This document shows positions 9,465 to 17,515 of a stretch of 64,000 nucleotides of DNA, piece after piece (the stretch's first letter is position 1; each line of letters starts with the position of its first letter). The notes under the pieces were generated by a model. That model did no database searches, was not told the origin of the DNA, and saw only the letters and a list, made by a program, of their open reading frames with translations. Location of the stretch: the NCBI GenBank assembly GCA_036266155.1, contig DATANR010000168.1, positions 1-64,000 of the forward strand. The letters are read 5' to 3'. Made by a program: the position numbers and the translations under genes. This DNA is from SIAJ01 sp036266155. GTDB taxonomy: Bacteria; Planctomycetota; Planctomycetia; Gemmatales; Gemmataceae.

Positions 9465-9629
9465 TTATAGGTTGAGCATTCGGAGCCCGCCACCGCAGAC
9501 GAGCAAGATGCCGGCCAGGATAATGAACAGACTGCTGCAACCGCATCCGGGCCAGATGCCGTGCGGTCCACTTGGACTCATTTCATTGCCGAAGAACCCG
9601 CCGCCACCGAGCATGCCGCCGGAACTCAT
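9465..9629 (-). CDS. Small Gly/Cys-rich membrane peptide, 54 aa
   Basis: Reading the minus strand from 9629 gives a 54-residue peptide beginning 'MSSGGMLGGGGFFGNEMS' and containing 'GPHGIWPGCGCSSLFIILAG', then one hydrophobic helix and a TAA stop at 9465. A perfect AGGAG box precedes the ATG. The Gly-rich head, 'GCGC' and single helix resemble small planctomycete membrane peptides of unknown function. It is followed by the two-helix protein in the same direction. Confidence 0.65.
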   Translation of the reverse strand: MSSGGMLGGGGFFGNEMSPSGPHGIWPGCGCSSLFIILAGILLVCGGGLRMLNL

Positions 9630-9733
9630 GTTTTGCTCCTCTAATAAAAAAGAATTCAGAAGATCTGGTTGGGGTCAGATATCCCGTCGCCAGGGTCCTC
9701 GCTCATGAAATCTCAATACCTGAATCTGAATCG

Positions 9734-10525
9734 TCACCGCTTTGGTTGTAATACCCGTCCGTCGTCAAACGCTTTTTTTGCGGCCCGCGCTTTAGGCGCC
9801 CACTCGGTCAGTTTTCCAACGCGCGCTTCATGGCTTGGGTGGTCGGACAAGAACTCCGGCGGCTCACGGCCTCCTGACAAGCTCTCCATCCGTCGCCAGA
9901 ATGCGATCGCTTCGTTTGGATCGTAGCCGGCAAAGGCCATGAGGAAGACGCCAATATGGTCTGCCTCCGACTCCTGGAAACGGTCGTAATTCAGCTGTGT
10001 GAACTTTCCTCCGCCAGCCTGCTGGCGTGCGATTCGTTCGCTACCGTGGTGAGCCAGAGCGTGGGACATTTCGTGCGACAATACGGTTGCCAGTTGATCG
10101 TCGGACGCGGCAATTGGCAAGATTCCCGTGAATACCACGATCTTTCCACCCGGAAGACAAAACGCGTTGACTTGCCGCTCCTGCACAACGGTCACTTGCC
10201 ACTCGTACACGTATCCCTCGACCCGCAGATTGATCTCGCGTTGCAGGGGCTCGTTCTGGGCGGCCTTGATTAGTGGCGCGACGACTCGATTGACGCGGTG
10301 AACATCCGGATGGTTGTTCGGCAAGATGCGATCCCGATATTGATCGAGCACCTCTGCATAAGCCTTCCGGCCCACTTGCATTTCCTGCCGCGGTGCCAGA
10401 GCCAGCGGCTGATCCCGGCCGCCAGGACCATCGCCTCGGCGCGCTTCGTTACCGTCGTCGGCTTGGTAGCTGCACCCCGAGGCGAACGCCGCGAAGAGAA
10501 TCAAAACCTGAAGACTGCGGCGCAT
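9734..10525 (-). CDS. M48 family metalloprotease, lipoprotein
   Basis: The 263-residue protein starts with a lipoprotein signal whose lipobox is 'FASGC' (Cys18), so it should be anchored in an envelope membrane and face the periplasm. The zinc site is 'HEMSH' (residues 151-155) with the third ligand in 'ESEAD' (185-189), both standard for M48 peptidases of the BepA/LoiP type that process or degrade misfolded outer-membrane proteins. The size fits a stand-alone M48C peptidase without TPR repeats. The start at 10525 was chosen because it produces the lipobox. It is a single gene in a run of small envelope genes. Confidence 0.88.
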   Translation of the reverse strand: MRRSLQVLILFAAFASGCSYQADDGNEARRGDGPGGRDQPLALAPRQEMQVGRKAYAEVLDQYRDRILPNNHPDVHRVNRVVAPLIKAAQNEPLQREINLRVEGYVYEWQVTVVQERQVNAFCLPGGKIVVFTGILPIAASDDQLATVLSHEMSHALAHHGSERIARQQAGGGKFTQLNYDRFQESEADHIGVFLMAFAGYDPNEAIAFWRRMESLSGGREPPEFLSDHPSHEARVGKLTEWAPKARAAKKAFDDGRVLQPKR

Positions 10526-10725
10526 CGGCACGTTCTCTGTGGTTCCACCAAATGTGAGCGACAAACCGCTTACCGAGCCTTTGGATGGAGTTCCGTGAAC
10601 TGCATTTGTTGTGCCGCGACTGGAATATCGTGAGAGAAAGTCCAATCGCCGAACAGATCAACTTTGAAGGAGGCCAGGGAACAGTTTGAAGAGAAGGGTG
10701 GAAACCAGTGGGATGAGCGCAAAAC

Positions 10726-10753
10726 AGTGCCGAAGCCAATCGGCCTCGGCACT
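10726..10753 (-). terminator. Rho-independent terminator of the 141-aa lipoprotein gene
   Basis: A 9-base perfect stem (CAGTGCCGA / TCGGCACTG) with a further 3 pairs inside lies 20 bases after the stop codon at 10773. On the minus strand it is followed by a TTTT run. Position and orientation fit termination of the upstream minus-strand gene. Confidence 0.7.
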
Positions 10754-10772
10754 GGATATACAGAATCGATCT

Positions 10773-11198
10773 TTACTTCGCCTTGACGGTCAGCTTGATG
10801 GCCTTCGGTTCAGTTGTAGGGACCGCTGACGACTTGCCAGTGATGTGAAAAACATGATCCGTAATTGGCGGAGCATCAGGCGCCGCTTTCAATGTGATTG
10901 TCAGCCGGCTCTTGTCAGTTGGAACAGTGAGGTCCTTCGTATCGACTGTCACGCCTTTGGGCAGGTCGGTCACTGCGATTTCCACTGGCTCCTTGAAATT
11001 GGTGCGCGTAACGTCGACCATGAATTCAACAGTTTTGTCCTGAGTGATGCTGTGGCTATCCGTCGCCGTGATCGAAAGCTTTTGGGTCGCATTCGGCTTC
11101 CCGGGATCAGTCGAAGGAGCAGTGCCACTCTTGGTTTCGCATCCAACGAAGCTGCCCATCATGATTGCCAACGCCAACGCTAGAAGCTTGTTCATCAT
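10773..11198 (-). CDS. Putative lipoprotein with Ig-like fold, 141 aa
   Basis: The N-terminus 'MMNKLLALALAIMMGSFVGC' is a lipoprotein signal (lipobox 'FVGC', Cys20). The remaining 120 residues are Thr/Asp/Pro-rich beta-strand sequence ('VDVTRTNFKEPVEIAVTDLP', 'LTITLKAAPDAPP') that looks like one Ig-like or CARDB-type domain. Such domains in planctomycete proteins often occur in envelope or surface proteins. No catalytic residues are visible. A terminator follows directly, so it is probably monocistronic. Function unknown. Confidence 0.7.
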   Translation of the reverse strand: MMNKLLALALAIMMGSFVGCETKSGTAPSTDPGKPNATQKLSITATDSHSITQDKTVEFMVDVTRTNFKEPVEIAVTDLPKGVTVDTKDLTVPTDKSRLTITLKAAPDAPPITDHVFHITGKSSAVPTTEPKAIKLTVKAK

Positions 11199-11464
11199 TC
11201 CCTCGAATTAGATTGAGTCCCGCGAAGCACGAGACTGTGATCGATATGCCTCTGTCTGCGGCAACGTTATGCACTCGACATGCGGCATGGTCTAAGCAGA
11301 CAACTGCAAAGCGCGTTCCAAAAATGCCGGAGTTGTACAAATCTGACGAGTGCTCTTGCAGCAACGAACAATCTGTTATTAATGTGTCGCGGGCAAGCGC
11401 GATGGCACCGTCGTGTAGAACCGCCAGAGCGGCCAATTTCTTGAATAAAGCAGCAAAACAGCGA

Positions 11465-11507
11465 GAACCCAGGGGATAATCGAGATTCTCGATTATCCCC
11501 TGGGTTC
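11465..11507. terminator. 43-base perfect palindrome, possible bidirectional terminator
   Basis: Two 21-base arms (11465-11485 and 11487-11507) are exact reverse complements around a single centre base at 11486. It lies about 35 bases after the stop of the DUF892 gene on the minus strand and could stop its transcription, although only a broken T-rich stretch follows. The near-absence of a loop is unusual for a terminator and would form a cruciform. The interval 11199-11542 holds nothing else recognisable. Confidence 0.6.
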
Positions 11508-11542
11508 AAGGGTCTTGTCGATTATCGGCGTTGCTCTGGGCT

Positions 11543-12094
11543 TCACGCTCGTGCCGGCTGACGCTTTGCAGTGCCCTTCTTACTAACGACTTCCTCTTCG
11601 GCGGCATCGTCGGCATCAATGTTGATAATGGACTCCGCCAGTTCGGTCAGCTTGTGGTCGGCTTCGCCCTCTTCGTCGAGCGTTTCCTGGAGGCGAGAAC
11701 TTGCCTTCTCGTAGCCGAGCAGGCGCGCGAAAGTACGCACGCAGCCATATCCGGCCATCTCATAGTGTTCGACGCGCTGGGCACAGGCAATGAGGGCGGC
11801 GTCCAACACGTTCGGGTCGGCATCTTCGTCGAGAATTTCCTTGGCCTCGTCGATCAATCCCTCCATTGCCTTGCACTTCTTGCCGGTGGGCTTTTCGCCC
11901 AATTCCTTGAAGACTCCTTCCAGGCGGCTGATCTGCCCGTGGGTCACTTCCAGGTGTTCCGTGAACGCCGCCTTGAGTTCGGGATGCGTGGCGGCCTTCG
12001 CCATCCGCGGCAACGCCTTTAACAATTGATTTTCGGCGTTGTAGAGGTCTTTGAGCTCATCCACATATAAGTCGCGCAACGAGGCGAGAGGCAT
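11543..12094 (-). CDS. DUF892 / YciE-type ferritin-like protein
   Basis: The 183-residue protein is a four-helix ferritin-like domain of the DUF892 (YciE/YciF) family. It opens with 'LRDLYVDELKDLYNAENQLL', where E and D/H residues line the di-metal site, and continues with 'HPELKAAFTEHLEVTHGQ' and 'RVEHYEMAGYG'. Family members are linked to stress and stationary phase; a rubrerythrin-like iron or peroxide role is proposed but not proven. The C-terminal tail (residues 160-183) is charged and Ala/Lys-rich. The ATG at 12094 has a GGAG site. A perfect palindrome lies downstream. Confidence 0.88.
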   Translation of the reverse strand: MPLASLRDLYVDELKDLYNAENQLLKALPRMAKAATHPELKAAFTEHLEVTHGQISRLEGVFKELGEKPTGKKCKAMEGLIDEAKEILDEDADPNVLDAALIACAQRVEHYEMAGYGCVRTFARLLGYEKASSRLQETLDEEGEADHKLTELAESIINIDADDAAEEEVVSKKGTAKRQPARA

Positions 12095-12124
12095 GAAAGG
12101 CTCCAGTGAGAAGGAAAAAATCCG

Positions 12125-12161
12125 CGACAGTGGGGCAATATTTCATCGCCCAACACTGTCG
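12125..12161 (-). terminator. Rho-independent terminator of the 238-aa membrane protein gene
   Basis: An 8-base stem CGACAGTG / CACTGTCG with an inner GGGC / GCCC pair, followed on the minus strand by a run of six T. It sits 24 bases after the stop at 12185 and just upstream of the DUF892 start, separating the two transcripts. Confidence 0.75.
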
Positions 12162-12184
12162 ACGGAGGAGAGGAAGCGAGAAAA

Positions 12185-12901
12185 TTAACGTCGAACCACC
12201 GCCGGCACGCGCTGATTGCCCGCAATGCGATTGCCAGTGACTATTGAAACCAGTCGAAACGTGGGGCCCGATCCGACATAGCCGCCGAAGCCCGCGGCAA
12301 GCATCGATATCACGGTGCCGAGTACGGAGTACCATGCGGCACGCGTGGCATGTTCTTCAGCCGCCTGACGATTGGCGGGATCGTTGATCGCATTTCGTAT
12401 GGAAGCCGGCGCGGTCGTCATGTCCGAGCGCGCTCGCTCAATATCGGCGTCAGTTGCGCCATTTTTGCGAGCGATCTCTTCCCAATTGCCATTGACATTG
12501 GCCACGGTTCCCGCCGTATTGGCGACCCCGACCATGGCGCCGAAGCCTGCCCGCACGCCGGCGGCCAAGAGCGAAACAATCATGGCAAAAACCACGGCCC
12601 AGACGATGAAGCCGTAGACCGCCCCTTCGATCTTGTTTTCGCCCGTCGTGAACTGGCTCGCGACAAAGCCGCCAACGAACAAGCTCCAGGCCGTGGTGAT
12701 GACTGCCCAAACAACAGCGCCAATCGCCAAGCCGCGGTCGCTGACGCGCCCGTGAATGGAGAGTCCCAGTGCGGTGCCGACCAGGGTGAGCAGCAGATAG
12801 GTCGCGAGGGCGAGCACGGCCCCCGCCATGACCGGCCCCCAGGCGATTCGACTGTGTACAGGGACGATATCTTCGGCCGTGACGGCCTCATTAGCAACCA
12901 T
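12185..12901 (-). CDS. Hypothetical multi-pass membrane protein, 238 aa
   Basis: The protein begins 'MVANEAVTAEDIVPVHSRIAWGPV' and has three hydrophobic segments in its first half (about 25-50, 60-85, 95-120), a soluble helical stretch with 'RARSDMTTAPASIRNAIN', and a last helix near residue 200. Gly/Ala-rich helices and the 'RIAWGPVMAGAV' start resemble planctomycete and proteobacterial proteins of unknown function. The start at 12901 has an AAGG site. It is bounded by a terminator 24 bases after its stop, so it is probably transcribed alone. Confidence 0.7.
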   Translation of the reverse strand: MVANEAVTAEDIVPVHSRIAWGPVMAGAVLALATYLLLTLVGTALGLSIHGRVSDRGLAIGAVVWAVITTAWSLFVGGFVASQFTTGENKIEGAVYGFIVWAVVFAMIVSLLAAGVRAGFGAMVGVANTAGTVANVNGNWEEIARKNGATDADIERARSDMTTAPASIRNAINDPANRQAAEEHATRAAWYSVLGTVISMLAAGFGGYVGSGPTFRLVSIVTGNRIAGNQRVPAVVRR

Positions 12902-13226
12902 TGCAATCCAACCTTGGTGAGAGAACAAGCAAGTGGAGGGAACGACCCCGCTGGCCGCCTGCCCTACGACTTGACGAAATCCTTCAATTCAGCATTTGGG
13001 ATGTAGCAGATGAGATGCCGAGGCGATGATGCCGGCGAGCTTTTCTGTACGGTAGCGTACGCGCTCATATATGATTCATGGCCCTCGGCTAGATGAGGGT
13101 AAGAGTCGCGCGACAATCGTCGGCAAAGAGTACGCTCGACAATTGGTTGAGGCGTCCCGCGTTAGGTGAATGAGAACGTGAGCCGGCGGCGCTCAAGCGT
13201 GGTGGTCTTAATCGAGTTGCCAAAAA
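12902..13226. other. Intergenic interval, nothing recognised
   Basis: About 325 bases without a supportable gene. The half next to 12901 must hold the promoter of the 238-residue membrane protein. I see no repeat or RNA gene. Confidence 0.4.
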
Positions 13227-13265
13227 GAACAGGGCCGCACCCAATGCGGATGCGGCCCTCGGTTC
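13227..13265 (-). terminator. Rho-independent terminator of the PRC-barrel gene
   Basis: A perfect 9-base stem AGGGCCGCA / TGCGGCCCT (13231-13239, 13251-13259), extended by an outer GAAC / GTTC pair, is followed on the minus strand by five T. It lies about 55 bases after the stop at 13318. Confidence 0.85.
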
Positions 13266-13317
13266 TGTCTTCGCTGGACTTGCCTAGCTCGACAGTAGCT
13301 TTGAAAAGCACAATGCC

Positions 13318-13800
13318 TTAGCGGCGGAATACACCCCACGGCCGGGGCTTCAAGCCATACCAGCCGTATACCTGAGTCCGGTAGGTCGGTTCAAAGTAGA
13401 CCGGATATTCGCTGGTTGTATACGTCGGAATGACCTTGTACTGGTCCTGGGTGATATTTAGCGTCGCGACTCGTTTGTCGAAGTCGAACTTGGCGGCTTC
13501 CCAGGGGATGGTAACGAGTTTCCCATCGTTCACGGCGATGAGATACTCAACCTGGCCGGCGTCACTGAACACGATGTCATCGACCGTGCCAATATTGACG
13601 TCGCCCTTGAGGCTTACTTTCGCACCAAGCACGCCCTTGACTCGGTAGGCGTGTGGCGCATCGCCAGCCGGAGCTACGGTCGATCCTGGCTTTGCTGCGT
13701 CTCCCGGCCGCACCGGCGGCGGCGGGGGGCTGGTTTGGGCGAACCCCGACCCGACACACAGAGCGCTTGTGGCAGCGAGTGAAAGCAAAATTCTTACCAT
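13318..13800 (-). CDS. Secreted PRC-barrel domain protein, 160 aa
   Basis: A signal peptide ('MVRILLSLAATSALCVGSGF', cleavage near 'FAQ') leads into a Pro-rich linker and a PRC-barrel-like domain (about residues 50-115) with 'GDVNIGTVDDIVFSDAG' and 'VTIPWEAAKFDF'. PRC barrels bind RNA or protein partners, and exported versions are common in envelope-stress gene sets; the exact role here is unknown. The Tyr/Pro-rich C-terminus ('YPVYFEPTYRTQVYGWYG') is unusual. The ATG at 13800 gives the best signal peptide. A clear terminator follows. Confidence 0.8.
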   Translation of the reverse strand: MVRILLSLAATSALCVGSGFAQTSPPPPPVRPGDAAKPGSTVAPAGDAPHAYRVKGVLGAKVSLKGDVNIGTVDDIVFSDAGQVEYLIAVNDGKLVTIPWEAAKFDFDKRVATLNITQDQYKVIPTYTTSEYPVYFEPTYRTQVYGWYGLKPRPWGVFRR

Positions 13801-14003
13801 AACTCCGGCTCCGTTGCATTGTTGATGGCACGTCGTGGCTCCGGACAATCCGGCGACGACCGCCCTACTCTGGTCAGCAAGTTCGGGGCCGCTCTACCGG
13901 GAAACGCGGCGAACGAAAATGACGCGGGGGGTCAGTACTGAGTGCAAGGATATTTCGGAACCGGCGCCTAATAACTTGCATTGCTGGCGCATAGCGGTTC
14001 GGG

Positions 14004-14468
14004 TCAGCGTGTCGTGAGCCGCCCCGCCGCCGCTTCTTCGACGGAGTGCCGTTCTCCAGGATTGTCCTCGGTCTTGGTATGCGAGGCCAGGTCTTGATAA
14101 TGCCGGTGCAGATTCCTCACGTCGTTCTCCGACATGTTCTCAAGATCGATCAGCCGATTGCTTGCCCCATGCTGCGCGGCAACAAGCTCATTCAATTTGA
14201 GTTGGATTGAAAGCAGTGCTTTGTTTTGTGTTCGTTGCAGCAGAAAGATCAGCAAAAACGTCAATATAGTGAGCGTCAACATGATGGCGTTCTGCCATGC
14301 TTCCGTTGACGAGAAGTAACGGCGCGACAGATACCATCCGACCATGGAAACCAGGACGAGCGCAAAGGCGGAAGTGCTGCCAAGCCAGCCCGTCAGAGCA
14401 TGGACCGCGCGTTCAAAGCCTGGAGTCCTGGTCTTCGGTCCCTCCGGCTGTGCACCCATTGTTGTCAC
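14004..14468 (-). CDS. Low-affinity iron permease-like membrane protein
   Basis: The 154-residue protein matches the small 'low affinity iron permease' family: 'FERAVHALTGWLGSTSAFAL', then two helices (about 27-50 and 60-82) and 'QRTQNKALLSIQLKLNELV'. Despite the family name, an iron transport role for bacterial members is not well proven. The Lys/Glu-rich C-terminus is cytoplasmic by charge. Its start overlaps the stop of the cupin gene by 4 bases, so the two are one translationally coupled unit. Confidence 0.8.
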   Translation of the reverse strand: MTTMGAQPEGPKTRTPGFERAVHALTGWLGSTSAFALVLVSMVGWYLSRRYFSSTEAWQNAIMLTLTILTFLLIFLLQRTQNKALLSIQLKLNELVAAQHGASNRLIDLENMSENDVRNLHRHYQDLASHTKTEDNPGERHSVEEAAAGRLTTR

Positions 14469-14806
14469 TTTCTCCCCGCGGGCAGTTCATTGCCGCTCCC
14501 GGTGTAGGCGGGGGGCACATAGACGTTCAGCGTCTTGAGCGCGGCGGAGCCCGTATTGCGAATTTCGTGCTTGTCGCCGCGGGTAATGAGCAGCAGCGTT
14601 CCGGCGCGTAGCTCGACGGCATCGCCATTGACAATGGCTTGTCCGGTTCCGGCGACCACGAAGAGCCACTGGTCGGCGCCACGATGGTCGTTGTCCGGAC
14701 CGCCTTCCCCCTCGCCCGGCGCGAGGGTCATCTGGGCAGCCTGGCTATGCGCGTCGCCCAGGACGACACGAAAACCGTGACCAAATTGAAGGTGTTTTCG
14801 CTGCAT
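14465..14806 (-). CDS. Cupin domain protein
   Basis: A single 113-residue cupin barrel. The first motif includes 'DNDHRGADQWLFVVAGTG' (His and Glu/Gln-type metal ligands partly replaced: H-x-G-A-D-Q) and the second 'LLLITRGDKHEIRNTG' supplies the conserved His. Small cupins of this kind bind small ligands or a metal and may be isomerases, dioxygenases or sensors. It is the first gene of a pair with the iron permease-like gene (4-base overlap), which hints at a metal-related job but does not prove it. Confidence 0.8.
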   Translation of the reverse strand: MQRKHLQFGHGFRVVLGDAHSQAAQMTLAPGEGEGGPDNDHRGADQWLFVVAGTGQAIVNGDAVELRAGTLLLITRGDKHEIRNTGSAALKTLNVYVPPAYTGSGNELPAGRK

Positions 14807-14870
14807 AGTTTACGTGGGCCAGCGGGCGGAATTGTGATCGCAAACTTCATGCCACACGGGGGCCGCAGGC

Positions 14871-15332
14871 TTAGCGTCGGGCTTGATCGATCGTCTGCGT
14901 CGCCACGTCCGGGTGATGCACAGAAACTGCCTCAGGCGCTCCATGCCGACATCGAAGCTCGGCGGCACGGAAGAGTGCATCGACGACGAGAGTCAGTTTG
15001 TGCGGATCCATCGGCTTCACCAGATGCATATCGAACCCCGCGGTCGTCGTTCGCAGCCGGCTTGCCTCGTCGCTCATCGCCGTCATGGCCACCAATAATA
15101 AGGGTTGCCAGTCGTCCTGTGCGAGCAATTGCCGCGCAACTTCATCGCCATCCATTCCGGGCATGTTCAAGTCGATAAAGCAAATGCCTGGGCGAAACGT
15201 CTGGTTGGCAACCAGCGCGCAACGACCGTCGTAGCAAGTACGTGTCTCGAACCCCATGACTTGCAGAAGTAGGGCGAGGCTGTCGGCACAATCATGATTG
15301 TCGTCGACGCATAGCACACGGAAAGGCGGCAT
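14871..15332 (-). CDS. Single-domain response regulator
   Basis: A CheY-like receiver domain: acidic pocket 'VDDNHD' near residue 9, phospho-acceptor Asp54 in 'FIDLNMPGMDG', Thr in 'VAMTAMSD', Lys in 'HLVKPMDP'. No output domain follows, only a 30-residue tail. The start at 15332 was preferred; an ATG at 15383 would add 17 unconserved residues. It lies 218 bases downstream of the hybrid histidine kinase in the same direction and shares with its receiver the ending 'AGFD(M/Y)HLVKP', so it may receive phosphate from it. Confidence 0.87.
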   Translation of the reverse strand: MPPFRVLCVDDNHDCADSLALLLQVMGFETRTCYDGRCALVANQTFRPGICFIDLNMPGMDGDEVARQLLAQDDWQPLLLVAMTAMSDEASRLRTTTAGFDMHLVKPMDPHKLTLVVDALFRAAELRCRHGAPEAVSVHHPDVATQTIDQARR

Positions 15333-15550
15333 GGGCTCGCCGGGCAGTTCGGTGGTGCCGAGACCTGAGCCCGGGCCAGGCATGATGCCGAATCCGTTCT
15401 TGGGCGGGATTACGGGGGCGGAGTAAGCTGATGCACATACTGTGCCGAGTATTGGCCGATGCTAGCCGTGTGAGCGCGGACATGCCCGGTATGGCGCGCG
15501 ATTCTCGACTATTGAGTCGGTTAAGTTGCGGCGTCGTAGGTTTTTGGCGT

Positions 15551-16858
15551 TTAGGCGCGAGGTCGTTGAGCTGATCGCTCTGTTGCCATAATCCGTGCAA
15601 GTTCAAGCGCATCGACGGGTTTGACGAGATGGTAGTCAAAGCCCGCCGCCCGCGTTCGCAGGCGATCCGATTCTTGACCGTAACCCGTCATTGCAATGAT
15701 CATCGAATTCGCAACACCTTGAATTGCCCGGAGCGACGGAGCCACTTCATAGCCACTCATCCCAGGCAAACCGATGTCGAGCAAGATCAGGTTGGGTCGA
15801 AATTCGCGGGCCATCTCGAGCTCTTTCGGTCCGTTGTAAGCGGTCACGACTTCATGACCCTGCAACTTCAAGAGAATTGCGAGCGTATCGGCTGAGTCGT
15901 TGTTGTCATCGACAATCAGAACGCGCCTCGGCACTGTCGGAACGATATCGGCCTTGTCCTCTGAATTGATCTCTGCCGGCGGCGCCTGCAATGGCAAGCG
16001 GACAGAGAATTCGCTGCCGTTGCCAATGCCGGCACTACTCACTGTAACGCGACCACCATGCAGCTCAATCAATGTGCGAACGAGGGTCAGGCCAATGCCG
16101 AGCCCGCCTTGCGGACGGTCGATGCTATCGTCCACTTGCGCAAATAGATCGAATACGCGGTCTAACATTTCCGCCGAGATGCCAATTCCCTGATCGCGGA
16201 CGTGAAGAGTCGCAAAATCTCCGTCGCGTCCCACAGTGAGAATGATCTCCCCTCCCTCGTCCATGTATTTGGCGGCATTGTTCAGCAGATTGGCCAAGAC
16301 CTGCACGAGGCGAACGGGATCACCCTGGACCCAGACGGGACCGGAGTATCGGCTGATCGTCAAACGGTGCCGACTCCTGTCAATGAGTGGGCGCACTTCT
16401 TCGGTGGCACTTTCAATGATGTCGGCCAGGTCGACAAGCTCATTGTGAAGCTGCACTTTGCCGCGAGTGATTCGCGAGATGGCTAACAAGTCATCCACTA
16501 ACCGGGATAGGTGCTGAACTTGCCGGTCAATCGTTTCGTAGAGTTGCGACGCGAGTTCGGACTTGTCACGGGTCAAGCGCAAGATTTGCAGGCCGTTGCG
16601 GACTGGGGCGAGGGGATTGCGCAGTTCATGCGCCAACAGCGCGAGAAACTCGTCCTTGCGGCGGTCGGCCAGCGCAAGTTCGCCGACGCGTAGCCGCAGT
16701 TCGCCTTCCAGGCGATTGCGTTCGACGGCAACGCCCAGGACATCCGCCAGGGCGCGAACAAATTCGACTTCATCGGCCGCGAGTTCCTGCCGGCCGCTGG
16801 CATATACGCCCAACAGACCAAATAGACGGTCCGCAGAATCCGGTATCCGAACCGGCAA
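15551..16858 (-). CDS. Hybrid histidine kinase lacking most of its sensor (5'-truncated)
   Basis: Order of domains: the last strands of a GAF domain (about 1-50, 'GLLGVYASGRQELAADEVEF'), HisKA with the phospho-acceptor His77 in 'AHELRNPL', HATPase with 'NLLNNAAKY' and 'DQGIGI', then a receiver with 'VDDNND' and 'LLDIGLPGMSG'. The frame continues upstream to a TAA at 16913-16915 and still reads GAF-like ('HGKGSGLPVRIP'), but no sensor or good start follows. The TTG at 16858 is a nominal start. I read this as a gene whose 5' end was removed when the adjacent island border formed; it may be a pseudogene or an orphan kinase. Confidence 0.75.
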   Translation of the reverse strand: MPVRIPDSADRLFGLLGVYASGRQELAADEVEFVRALADVLGVAVERNRLEGELRLRVGELALADRRKDEFLALLAHELRNPLAPVRNGLQILRLTRDKSELASQLYETIDRQVQHLSRLVDDLLAISRITRGKVQLHNELVDLADIIESATEEVRPLIDRSRHRLTISRYSGPVWVQGDPVRLVQVLANLLNNAAKYMDEGGEIILTVGRDGDFATLHVRDQGIGISAEMLDRVFDLFAQVDDSIDRPQGGLGIGLTLVRTLIELHGGRVTVSSAGIGNGSEFSVRLPLQAPPAEINSEDKADIVPTVPRRVLIVDDNNDSADTLAILLKLQGHEVVTAYNGPKELEMAREFRPNLILLDIGLPGMSGYEVAPSLRAIQGVANSMIIAMTGYGQESDRLRTRAAGFDYHLVKPVDALELARIMATERSAQRPRA

Positions 16859-16915
16859 GCCGCTTCCTTTTCCATGCCGATTACCACCCTTCGAAAGGAA
16901 GGCGGCCCAAGGTTA

Positions 16916-17201
16916 CCAAGTGCTCTTTGGGGACAAAAAGAAGCAATGAATTATCCGAGGAACACGGATAAGCGGAACTTGTCCGGTCAACGGTTTCGCA
17001 TGACCGACGGCCATCGGTGATGGATCAGGCAAATCGGATTGTTGGTGCAAGCAGGAGTGCAAGCCATCGACCGAGGCATCGGAACCCGAGGGCTATGTGT
17101 AGCGTCAATTGGCTTTCCCCTGCCGCGTTGACTCACGGTTTCTGTTACCGTGAGTGGGGTCGTTGCCTCAAGATGATGTTGCCCAAATCAGGAGGCACAC
17201 C
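16916..17201. other. Left border scar of the biosynthetic island, non-coding
   Basis: Sequence between the severed kinase and the transposase fragment. It contains one copy of a 50-base repeat (17041-17090) and a small hairpin (ACTCACGGT at 17131-17139 pairing with 17147-17155) just ahead of the transposase start. No intact gene is present. Confidence 0.6.
17041..17090 (+). repeat. Direct repeat flanking the island, left copy
   Basis: This stretch matches 41350-41399 on the same strand. The inner 30 bases (17044-17073) differ at a single position. Differences such as TTG/CTG and GCA/GCG would be synonymous in a frame reading 'LLVQAGVQAID', so both copies may be remains of one protein-coding element rather than a simple att site. 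Confidence 0.65.
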
Positions 17202-17315
17202 ATGGACACTAAAGTCAGCCCGCAGACCAGGAAGGAAGTCCTTCAATCTCTTCGAGTGCGCTACCATCAAGCCAACAAAGCCGGGATTCAGCAGATGGCG
17301 CTCTCGTCACGGTGA
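17202..17315 (+). pseudogene. Truncated transposase N-terminus (integrase-type)
   Basis: The ATG at 17202 has a GGAGG box. The first 28 residues, 'MDTKVSPQTRKEVLQSLRVR' and the next eight, look like the helix-turn-helix start of integrase-core transposases ('TRKEVL..LR.RY..A.K'). Homology stops near 17288; nine unrelated codons then lead to a stop at 17315. The junction abuts a broken nucleotide-sugar dehydrogenase gene on the other strand, so the insertion sequence probably caused a deletion here. Confidence 0.65.
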
Positions 17316-17515
17316 CTCTTCACCGCTTTCGCCGGGTCCGCGTCAAGTACGAGCACCGGGTCGCCGCGGGCGGTGAACAGGTGGGCGAGCGGAAGCCCGA
17401 CATACCCTAACCCGACTCCGACCGTCGCCGCTTGGAACAGGAGGAGCCGGTCAAGCCGCCCGAACGGTCCGTCGGCCTCGCGAACCACGATTGCCCCTGA
17501 TGTCGCGGCATTCAC
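17288..17515 (-). pseudogene. Truncated UDP-glucose/UDP-ManNAc-type dehydrogenase, N-terminal 75 residues
   Basis: A GTG at 17515 overlaps the stop of the ABC exporter gene as GTGA, the same coupling used elsewhere in this operon. The frame then reads a nucleotide-sugar dehydrogenase N-terminus: 'ATVGVGLGYVGLPLAHLF' (the GxGxxG Rossmann loop, one residue shorter than usual) and 'VLVLDADPAKAVK', ending '..DESAIC' at a stop next to the transposase fragment. The enzyme family oxidises UDP-sugars to uronic acids and is about 420-440 residues long, so about 80 percent is missing and it cannot work. It marks the original continuation of the operon. Confidence 0.75.
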
